Assembly (NCBI GenBank): GCA_021786215.1
Contig: JAJYNT010000051.1
Span: 1 to 12,556, forward strand
Direction: 5' to 3'
DNA from: Chloroflexota bacterium
GTDB lineage: Bacteria; Chloroflexota; UBA6077
DNA length: 12,556 nucleotides
The notes beneath the pieces are model-generated. The model was not told where the DNA came from. It saw only the letters and a list, made by a program, of their open reading frames with translations, and did no database searches. Positions 7,209 to 12,556 of this stretch are shown here, one piece after another (within the stretch, counting starts at the first letter, position 1; every line of letters starts with the position of its first letter). A program made the translations under genes and the position numbers.

Positions 7209-8870
7209 TCAGGCGCGAGTTCTACCGGCTTCGGACCCTTTCGGTGAAAGCCCATCTTTGCCTCTCCGGCCATTCCTTCCGTTCTCATGGTGGCCGTAGT
7301 ACTGATGGTAGTAGTAGCGGTACTGGTAGTCGCTGGACTGGGGGGTGAGCTTGTTCAGGATGGCCCCCAGCAGCTTGCCCGAGCCCGTGGCTCTCTCCAA
7401 CGTCTCGCGAACCCAAAGTAGTGTGCCGCCTCGGGTGCTTCCGGTGTCTACCACCACCAGCACCCCGTCCATAAGTGGTGCCATAACGGCGGGATCCGTT
7501 ACCACCAGCATGGGCGGGCCATCGAAGAGCACCACATCGGCGCGGCTCTTGAGTAGATCCACCAGGCCGGCCATGCGGGGCGTGCCCAGCAGCTCCGATG
7601 GGTTTGGGGGCATGGGGCCGCTTGTCAGCACCATGAGCCCCTCGATCCCCGTTGGCCGGACCGCATCCGGGTCCAGGGCGGATAAGTCCAGCAGCGCGGT
7701 CGTGAGTCCCACGCTGTTCTCCAGCTGGAAGTAGCGGTGGAGAGAGGGGCGGCGCAGGTCCGCGTCCACCAGGATGACCTGCTTACCTGCCTCGGCCATG
7801 ACCAGCGCCAAGTTGATCGCCGACGTGGTCTTTCCCTCTCCCTTGCCCGCGCTAGTGACCAGGATCGTCCGGCCGGGGCGGTCTAGCAGTGAGAACTGGA
7901 GGTTGGTGCGCAGCACCCGGAAGGATTCCGCCACGGGTGAGCTGTTGCCCATGGCAGTCATCGATGTCAGCGCTCTGGCATCCTTGCGCCCCAATCGCAT
8001 GACGTAACCGAGAGCAGGGACTCCCAGAGCCTTCGCCACGTCCTCGCCGGTCTTCACCGTGTCATCCAGGTACTCGATCAGCAGGACCACGCCGGTGGCG
8101 AGCATTAGGCCGACCAGCGCCGCCAACAGGACGTTCTGGGCCACCTTGGGCCGCACGGGCACGGGGTTCACCACCGCGGGCTCGGCCACGGAGACGCTGC
8201 TGTAGGCCCTGGCCTCGGCCAGCTGCATGTCCTGCTCGCTCTTGAGCATCTGGGAGTAGGTGAGCTGGTACTGGGTGAGGGCGTTCTGGAGGCGACCTAT
8301 CTCCGCCTGGCGCGCCTCCGGCGTGAGGCCTTGAGTGGCGGAGCGGAGCTCGTCGATCTGGGTTGAGGTGGTGCGGATGTTGGCCTCCAGGGTCTGCAGC
8401 TGCTCCCTGAGCGCGTCCCTGGAGAGGGCCGCCTGGCCGGTTTGGGCCAGACGGCTCTCCGTGATGAAGGCGCGGGCGACGGCGTTCGCGATGTCGGCGG
8501 CCTGCTGAGGGTCGGTGCTTTCGGCCTTCAGTTCCAGCAGCATTGTGTCTCGCACGACCCGCACGCTCAGCACGGTGTTCAACTGCTCCGGGCTAATGGG
8601 GAGCTTCAGTTCCGCCAGGGCGTCTTCCAGGACGGGGCGCTTGCGGATCAGCTCCCCGTAGGTCTTTGTGAGCCGCTCGCTGGTCAGGACATCGTTGTAG
8701 GCGACGACACCGGGGTTTTGGGCCTGGTTGACCAGGAGGGTGGTGGAGGCCTCGTACACCCTGGTCATGGAGTTGCTCACCAGGTACGACGAGCCGCCAG
8801 CCAATGCTCCACCTAAAAGGATTAACCAGAGCCACCGCCGCAGGAAAGTCAGGTAGTGTCTCAGTTCCAT
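7209..8870 (-). CDS. Wzz-type chain-length regulator fused to BY-kinase
   Basis: A 553-residue inner-membrane polysaccharide co-polymerase fused to a bacterial tyrosine kinase. The start MELRHYLTFLRRWLWLILLG is the standard Wzz N-terminus, with spans at about 13-32 and 247-266 around a coiled-coil-rich external part. The cytoplasmic kinase has ESFRVLRTNL (315-324), Walker A SAGKGEGKTT (340-349, Lys347), Walker A' VILVDADLRRP (365-375), and Walker B VVLFDGPP (446-453). A Tyr-rich tail DYQYRYYYHQYY (514-525) is the autophosphorylation cluster. Cycles of phosphorylation are known to control polymer length and export in this family. The ATG has GGGGGAG ten bases upstream; a GTG at 8915 would add 15 poorly fitting residues. 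It is the first gene of the leftward cluster. Confidence 0.95.
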   Translation of the reverse strand: MELRHYLTFLRRWLWLILLGGALAGGSSYLVSNSMTRVYEASTTLLVNQAQNPGVVAYNDVLTSERLTKTYGELIRKRPVLEDALAELKLPISPEQLNTVLSVRVVRDTMLLELKAESTDPQQAADIANAVARAFITESRLAQTGQAALSRDALREQLQTLEANIRTTSTQIDELRSATQGLTPEARQAEIGRLQNALTQYQLTYSQMLKSEQDMQLAEARAYSSVSVAEPAVVNPVPVRPKVAQNVLLAALVGLMLATGVVLLIEYLDDTVKTGEDVAKALGVPALGYVMRLGRKDARALTSMTAMGNSSPVAESFRVLRTNLQFSLLDRPGRTILVTSAGKGEGKTTSAINLALVMAEAGKQVILVDADLRRPSLHRYFQLENSVGLTTALLDLSALDPDAVRPTGIEGLMVLTSGPMPPNPSELLGTPRMAGLVDLLKSRADVVLFDGPPMLVVTDPAVMAPLMDGVLVVVDTGSTRGGTLLWVRETLERATGSGKLLGAILNKLTPQSSDYQYRYYYHQYYGHHENGRNGRRGKDGLSPKGSEAGRTRA

Positions 8871-9040
8871 TGGGCTTCGACTCCCCCAGAACCTGGAACC
8901 GGGTCTCCGGTGCACTCAAAGCGTCACCGGCGCCGCGAGGGCTACCTCCTCACATTGCCATGACGCAAAGAGGACCATCGATAGATCCCCCCACGAGCCA
9001 GCGGCACCGAGCAGGCCGCGGGCTCCACATGCAATAGACC

Positions 9041-9069
9041 ATCATACTGACAAAAGATTCATGTGTGTA
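9041..9069 (-). promoter_or_regulatory. Candidate promoter for the leftward operon
   Basis: On the minus strand TACACA (9069-9064) and TATGAT (9046-9041) are separated by 17 bases, matching the -35 and -10 consensus at four and five of six positions. Transcription would start near 9034 and give a leader of about 160 bases before the Wzz/kinase gene. A weaker plus-strand pair, CTGACA (9047-9052) and TATGTC (9070-9075), overlaps it. Confidence 0.35.
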
Positions 9070-9070
9070 T

Positions 9071-9138
9071 ATGTCAAGTCAAGTAGATATCAGTTCTAGC
9101 AGAAATCAGACTACATCTGCTCTACTGAAGATGTCAAG
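9071..9138 (+). repeat. Pair of ATGTCAAG direct repeats
   Basis: ATGTCAAG occurs at 9071-9078 and again at 9131-9138, exactly 60 bases apart, in the AT-rich island. The second copy lies in a small tandem (AAGATGT at 9128-9134 and 9136-9142). They could be binding sites for a regulator, but eight-base repeats can arise by chance in AT-rich DNA. Confidence 0.3.
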
Positions 9139-9144
9139 ATGTAG
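9090..9144 (+). promoter_or_regulatory. Two mutually exclusive RNA hairpins before a small ORF
   Basis: Hairpin 1 pairs TCAGT (9090-9094) with ACTGA (9124-9128) and AGCAGA (9098-9103) with TCTGCT (9116-9121). Hairpin 2 pairs CTACATCT (9111-9118) with AGATGTAG (9137-9144). They share 9116-9118, so only one can form. Hairpin 2 takes in the first two bases of the AGGAGG ribosome site at 9143-9148. The layout resembles a translation-control switch, but no known riboswitch class is recognised. Confidence 0.35.
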
Positions 9145-9155
9145 GAGGTAGTAGA

Positions 9156-9266
9156 ATGAGCAAAAATGGCGGTGTATTCGCTGCCACCGGCCTGCTCCAG
9201 GAGAGTGGATATATGGTAGGCAAATATAGCAAAGGTCAATCACAAATACTTTACAGAATAGTGTAA
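9156..9266 (+). CDS. Small ORF, 36-residue peptide of unknown function
   Basis: An ATG at 9156 follows a perfect AGGAGG (9143-9148) by seven bases and opens a 36-codon frame ending TAA. The peptide begins MSKNGGVFAATGLLQESGY and ends QSQILYRIV. It has no Cys, no signal peptide and no long hydrophobic stretch, and carries several Lys and Gly residues. I do not recognise a family. The strong ribosome site is the best argument for translation. Against it: the codon use is more AT-rich than the neighbours, the region is non-coding in character, and the last codons coincide with an inverted repeat. It could be a leader peptide, a small signalling peptide or a chance frame. Confidence 0.45.
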   Translation: MSKNGGVFAATGLLQESGYMVGKYSKGQSQILYRIV

Positions 9267-9277
9267 AATAATATTGT
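9250..9277 (+). promoter_or_regulatory. Operator-like dyad overlapping a candidate rightward promoter
   Basis: TTTACA (9250-9255) and TGTAAA (9262-9267) form a perfect 6-base inverted repeat around a 6-base spacer, with further pairing at 9247-9248 and 9269-9270. The left arm also matches the -35 consensus at five of six positions, and TATTGT (9272-9277) follows after 16 bases as a weak -10. A repressor bound to the dyad could block a promoter for the exported glycoside-hydrolase-like gene, leaving a leader of about 365 bases. Confidence 0.35.
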
Positions 9278-9339
9278 GGTTGATGGCGTTGTCATGTTGC
9301 TAGCGATCTGTCTCGGGTGGTTCTCTGGGGTTCGAGGCC

Positions 9340-9624
9340 ATGGAATTGCGCTACCGCGTCATAATTCCAGCGCGAGACGCGAGGCTGGGGTTGACCGAGC
9401 TACTGGTCTCCCTTGCGCACGTGGCCCTGGAAGGTGCGCCCACTGGCCTTCCCCTCGCGAGACGTGCCCTGTCGGCAGACGCTCCCCTGGCGCCGTTCGT
9501 TCGGACCCCGCCTTTGGCCTGCTCCCTTGCCCAGGGGCTGGGTTTCCTGGCGGCCCGAAGATGGGGTCGAGGAATGCGCGCTCCCGGACGCCTTGCACCA
9601 GGGACGACGCTCGGCAAGGTGTAG
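9340..9624 (+). pseudogene. Doubtful 94-codon frame, possibly decayed GT2 start
   Basis: This frame begins MELRYRVIIPARDARLGLTE, which resembles the N-terminus of GT2 glycosyltransferases (VSVVIPARD...), and later has GLGFLAARRWGRG, loosely like their AAARN-x-G segment. The DXD motif and the rest of a GT2 are missing and the stretch between is not GT-like. The ribosome site is poor (GGGG nine bases upstream). It may be a remnant of a lost glycosyltransferase or a chance frame in GC-rich leader DNA. It is listed because nothing else explains 9280-9648. Confidence 0.2.
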
Positions 9625-9648
9625 AGCGGTGTGACGGGGATTGGGTAG

Positions 9649-11382
9649 ATGAGAACAGCAGCTTCGCGGGTTTCGCTGGAGATTCTCGGTCTGCTCCTCG
9701 CCCTGTGGGTGGGGTTGCCGGTTCACCTGGTCTTGGCCGAGGAGCCGGGTGCCGGTTTTCCTATGGCTGATCGGCTCCTGCGGGACTACTACCAGAAGAG
9801 GGGCGGGGTCCGCACCTTCGGCTACCCCATCTCTCGGGAGTTTACCCTCCAGGGATTCCGGGTGCAGATGTTCCAGCGGGGGGTGCTTCAGAGACTGCCC
9901 GACGGGAGTATAGCCACCATGAACCTGCTGGACGAGGGGCTGATGCCCTACACCAGCTTCAACTTCTCAGTGGTGCCAGCCCCTCGGCGCGAGCTGAAAG
10001 AGAGCGCCCCCTCTGTGGCCGATCCCGACTACGCCCGCAAAGCCATCGATTTCGTGCGGGCCAACGCCCCCGACGAGTGGCAGGGCCTCCCCGTCAACTT
10101 TTTCCGCACCTTCTCCTCCACGGTGAGATACGAGGATGCCTTCCCCCAGGGTGGGGCGGACCCTGCCCTGGTTCCTCTGCTAAACCTGGAGCTTTGGGGG
10201 CTGCCGACCAGCAGCCCCGAGTACGATCCCAACAACCGTGGTTTCGTCTACCAGCGTTTCCAACGAGGGATCATGCACTACGACGCCGCCACAGGGGAGA
10301 CGCAGGGACTGCTTCTGGGGGACTACCTGAAGGCGATAATGACCGGGCGCGATCTGCCTCGGGACCTTGAGGCTCAGGCAGAAGGCAGCCCCTTCTACCG
10401 CCAGTACGAGATTGGGTCGGACCGAGGGCCACTTCGTCCGACGGAGCTGCCGGCCACGGATCTAGCCCAGGCCTTCCAGTTGGGATCTCGCGATCCGCGC
10501 TTCGGGGTGGTGATAGCGGGACCCAACACCGAGAACCGCAGCTTTCTCGCCGCGACCTTGGACGCCTTGGGCGCCGGAAGCTGGTTCAGCTTCGCCGGGA
10601 ATAGGGCCGACGCGAGCGGTCGGGTGGAGTTGGTGCGCCCTGGTGCGGACCTGAACGATCTGGCCGGCCGTGCCCGCGTCAAGCCAGGCAGCTCGTGGCT
10701 CATCGGTAATGAACCGAACGTGCCAGGCCAGGACGACATGCAACCCGGATCCTACGCCGATTTCCTCGCCCAGGTGTCTCGTGCTATTAGAGGCGCCGAC
10801 CCGACGGCCGTGCTGGTGGGGCCCAACGTGCTGAATTGGGAGAAGACCTGCACGGGGTGCCCGGGATTCGCCCAGGGCCGTTCCTGGAGTGAGGCTTTCC
10901 TGGCGGCCTACCATGAACGGTACGGGGAGCTTCCCCTGGACGCGTGGGGAGTCCACACCTACAGCCTGGACTGGGATCACCTGCCTCTCGTCGATGCCGT
11001 CACCGACGAGGCCCAGCTGAGCTCGACGCGTGCCTGGCTCGACGCCAGAGGGTTGCCCATGCCCATCTGGCTGACAGAATTCGGAGTGATCTGGGGCTTC
11101 GACGGCATCGAGTGGGTGGATCAGGGCGGGCACCGAATGGCTCACCCGGTTGGGCGCTTTCGCTCCGACCTGGTGGGTGGCTACATGGACAGCATGCTGG
11201 CTTGGCTGACCGGTCCAGGCGCTCTTGCACGTGTGGAAAGGTGGTTCCTTTACGCCACCGCGCCGCCCCCGGAGCCGTACACGACGGAGCCGGCCGGTAT
11301 CGCTTTGATGGAGCCCGGCCGGCTCGTCCTCACCCCTTTCGGGGAGCGCTACCGGTTCTGGTCCACACGGGGCGGGCACTAG
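9649..11382 (+). CDS. Exported glycoside-hydrolase-like protein with GYPIS modules
   Basis: A 577-residue protein with a signal peptide (about 1-31, ending LVLAEE). Residues 46-80 hold a GYPIS module, DYYQKRGGVRTFGYPISREF, and about 150-230 hold a diverged second copy with GFVYQRFQRGIMHYD (198-212). From about 283 it reads as a (beta/alpha)8 glycoside hydrolase: WLIGNEPNVPG (350-360) carries the N-E-P acid/base Glu355, GVHTYSLDW (434-442) a conserved His, and PIWLTEFGVIWG (472-483) the nucleophile Glu477. That order and spacing fit clan GH-A; the family number and substrate are not clear. It may trim or remodel the polysaccharide made by the facing operon. The ATG follows an in-frame TAG directly, so it is the most upstream possible; GGGG nine bases upstream is a weak ribosome site. 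Confidence 0.8.
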   Translation: MRTAASRVSLEILGLLLALWVGLPVHLVLAEEPGAGFPMADRLLRDYYQKRGGVRTFGYPISREFTLQGFRVQMFQRGVLQRLPDGSIATMNLLDEGLMPYTSFNFSVVPAPRRELKESAPSVADPDYARKAIDFVRANAPDEWQGLPVNFFRTFSSTVRYEDAFPQGGADPALVPLLNLELWGLPTSSPEYDPNNRGFVYQRFQRGIMHYDAATGETQGLLLGDYLKAIMTGRDLPRDLEAQAEGSPFYRQYEIGSDRGPLRPTELPATDLAQAFQLGSRDPRFGVVIAGPNTENRSFLAATLDALGAGSWFSFAGNRADASGRVELVRPGADLNDLAGRARVKPGSSWLIGNEPNVPGQDDMQPGSYADFLAQVSRAIRGADPTAVLVGPNVLNWEKTCTGCPGFAQGRSWSEAFLAAYHERYGELPLDAWGVHTYSLDWDHLPLVDAVTDEAQLSSTRAWLDARGLPMPIWLTEFGVIWGFDGIEWVDQGGHRMAHPVGRFRSDLVGGYMDSMLAWLTGPGALARVERWFLYATAPPPEPYTTEPAGIALMEPGRLVLTPFGERYRFWSTRGGH

Positions 11383-11491
11383 TGCACGACCACGGTTGCT
11401 CCAGAGGCAGCGGAAGACCGTGAGCATCGACTATCTGACGAAAGGAGGGAAGGGGCTCACCGAAGGTTATCGGATGTTTCTGCAGAAGCAA

Positions 11492-11578
11492 GCTGGGCCG
11501 CAGACCGGGTCGTCTCAGCGCAGGTGGAACGGTCAACCGGTGAGGTTGCCCGGTACTCGGGCTCTCCAGCCCGAGACC
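11492..11578 (+). ncRNA. Structured leader with three adjacent hairpins
   Basis: Within the 280-base gap between the two exported-protein genes, three hairpins lie side by side. GCTG/CAGC plus AGAC/GTCT spans 11492-11519. CAACC/GGTTG extended by GG/CC across a bulged T spans 11531-11550. CTCGGGCT/AGCCCGAG extended by GGT/ACC across a bulged A spans 11552-11578. No T-run follows, so termination is unlikely. It could be a cis-regulatory RNA, but no known class is recognised. The rest of the gap (11383-11491 and 11579-11647) shows nothing further. Confidence 0.3.
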
Positions 11579-11662
11579 AATGGATAAAGCTCCACAGAGC
11601 CAGGTAGGTAACAGAAAGTAGAGGGCAACAACAGGACATAGGAGTTGAAGGAGGTTAGGCTC

Positions 11663-12556
11663 ATGTTTGGCAAGCTCGTCTTCCACCTTCGATGCCAGAC
11701 CCGCGGGCTGTTCCGGCGCTGCCGCTGGTCCGCGGGAATAGCTCTAGCCCTGGCGTTCCTGGCTGCACTGGGGGGGTCCTGGGGCACGGCCCTGGGTCAG
11801 ACCGCCGTGGTGCCGGCCACACCGGCCCCGGCGGTCTTGGCGGCTGCTCCGGGACCGGCGCCCGTTCCGACCGGCCTGCCGCCGGTGCCGATACTGGTGC
11901 CTGGGGTGCAGGCCGCCGGGCCTGCGGTACGATCGTCGATCTCGACCGACGGCGGGCAGGTCAACACGGGGAACCCAAACGTGCTGCTGATGTTCTCGCC
12001 GGGTTCCGTCGGATCGCCGGCAGTCGTCGACTACATTCCCGTCACACCAGGTACGTTGCCTCCGGCGCCCTCCGGGTTTCTATTAGTGGGCGAGACTGCC
12101 TTTCAGTTGACGGTCAGGGATGCGGCGACCGGTGCGGAACTGCACAGTTTCCCGGCCCCACTGGTCATCACCTACACGCCGACGGCTGCCGAGTTGGCGG
12201 CAGCCGGGGGTGACCTGTCCCGGATCACGTTGAGCTACTGGAACGGCAGTGCGTGGGTGGCGCTCACCGGTACACCGAACGCCAATGGCACCATCACATA
12301 CACCCTAGCGCATCTCAGCCTTCTCTCTATCCTGATCAGACCGGCGGGAGTCGTGCCGGCCGAAATCGAGCTGCCGAACGGGCGGTTCTTCACGGCTGCC
12401 AACGGTTTCGGGGGGGCTACCGGGACCGGGTTTGCCGTCACCGACGATGGAGGGATCGGCTTCTGGACCGAGTTCCAGCGCATGGGGGGCGTCGATCGGG
12501 TGGGCTACCCGGTCAGCGGGCGCTTCATGCATGGGGGGTTCGTGACCCAGGCATTC
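11663..12556 (+). CDS. Exported protein, ZU5-like domain plus GYPVS module (3' end missing)
   Basis: The frame stays open for 298 codons to the window end. The ATG has AAGGAGG (11648-11654) eight bases upstream. A long N-region with Arg residues (RGLFRRCRW, 14-22) precedes a hydrophobic segment (25-38), giving a signal peptide or anchor. A Pro/Ala-rich linker spans about 48-90. Residues 92-226 form a beta-domain: ISTDGGQVN at its start and ITLSYWNGSAWVAL (188-201) with TITYTLAHLSLLSIL (210-224) at its end, the pattern of ZU5-like domains. Residues 269-298 begin a module, QRMGGVDRVGYPVSGRF, of the same type as in the preceding gene. A surface or cell-envelope role is inferred; more modules probably follow beyond the edge. 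Confidence 0.85.
   Translation, partial: MFGKLVFHLRCQTRGLFRRCRWSAGIALALAFLAALGGSWGTALGQTAVVPATPAPAVLAAAPGPAPVPTGLPPVPILVPGVQAAGPAVRSSISTDGGQVNTGNPNVLLMFSPGSVGSPAVVDYIPVTPGTLPPAPSGFLLVGETAFQLTVRDAATGAELHSFPAPLVITYTPTAAELAAAGGDLSRITLSYWNGSAWVALTGTPNANGTITYTLAHLSLLSILIRPAGVVPAEIELPNGRFFTAANGFGGATGTGFAVTDDGGIGFWTEFQRMGGVDRVGYPVSGRFMHGGFVTQAF

Larger units (their letters stand above)
8871..9648. other. Divergent intergenic region with AT-rich island
   Basis: Between the leftward operon and the rightward genes lie 778 bases. About 9035-9280 is strikingly AT-rich against the GC-rich surroundings and holds the control-like elements listed separately (promoter hexamers, alternative hairpins, small ORF, dyad). 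The parts 8871-9034 and 9280-9648 are GC-rich. The first shows nothing I can name; the second holds only a doubtful reading frame (9340-9624). No terminator with a T-run is visible. Confidence 0.6.

Noticed and set aside
8871..8915. GTG at 8915 as start of the Wzz/kinase gene
   Set aside because: The ATG at 8870 has a GGGGGAG site and begins exactly at the conserved MELR-YL start of the family.
9276..9770. GTG-started frame of 164 codons, in frame with the small ORF after its stop
   Set aside because: It runs about 120 bases into the signal-peptide region of the next gene in another frame, and after a short hydrophobic start its composition (Arg, Gly, Pro, Ser, Cys) looks like noise.
10395..10402. 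Second copy of the 8-base ops core (minus strand GGCGGTAG)
   Set aside because: It is antisense within the glycoside-hydrolase-like gene, lacks the TG at the consensus end, and follows from the codons for Phe-Tyr-Arg-Gln.
11435..11441. CTGACGA, matching the CUGANGA core of a hammerhead ribozyme
   Set aside because: No GAAA follows after a proper stem II and no stems I and III can be drawn; the heptamer alone is chance.
11396..11587. 63-codon frame in the gap between the two exported-protein genes
   Set aside because: No ribosome site and no recognisable sequence; it crosses the hairpin region, which better explains the DNA.
11383..11662. Possible c-di-GMP (GEMM) or cobalamin riboswitch
   Set aside because: The conserved cores of those classes are absent; only generic hairpins are present.

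Overview
The window is GC-rich chromosomal DNA that looks like a member of the Chloroflexota (Thermomicrobia- or Anaerolineae-like, possibly uncultivated). This is inferred from the GC-rich codon choice, the mixed ATG/GTG/TTG starts, and exported proteins with a C/N-terminal module built around GG-x4-GYP[IV]S, a style I associate with that phylum. No rRNA, tRNA, CRISPR array or transposase is visible.

Left part (1-8870, all minus strand): a surface or exopolysaccharide gene cluster read leftward. In transcription order it holds a Wzz/BY-kinase chain-length regulator (8870-7209), a two-hairpin palindromic repeat (7107-7184), a NusG/RfaH-like antiterminator (7079-6525), an exact copy of the enterobacterial ops sequence (6466-6455), an exported protein with TPR-like helices and a CBM-like C-terminal domain, a GT4 glycosyltransferase, a methyltransferase, a second GT4, a CgeB-type glycosyltransferase, a GT2 glycosyltransferase, and the first codons of a further gene that leaves the window at base 1. 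The distal genes overlap or nearly touch. No flippase, polymerase or initiating sugar transferase lies inside the window.

Middle (8871-9648): a long divergent intergenic region with a conspicuous AT-rich island (about 9035-9280). It holds promoter-like hexamers in both directions, two mutually exclusive RNA hairpins, a 36-codon ORF with a perfect Shine-Dalgarno sequence, and an operator-like dyad. The GC-rich remainder carries only a doubtful, possibly decayed reading frame.

Right part (9649-12556, plus strand): two exported proteins. The first joins surface-type GYPIS modules to a (beta/alpha)8 glycoside-hydrolase-like domain with both expected catalytic Glu motifs. The second is cut by the window end, has a ZU5-like beta domain, and then starts the same GYPVS module. 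Together the window looks like a polysaccharide assembly operon facing genes for secreted or surface proteins that may process or bind that polysaccharide. The most interesting signal is the pairing of an RfaH-like gene with a perfect ops element immediately downstream of it, placed before the glycosyltransferase genes.
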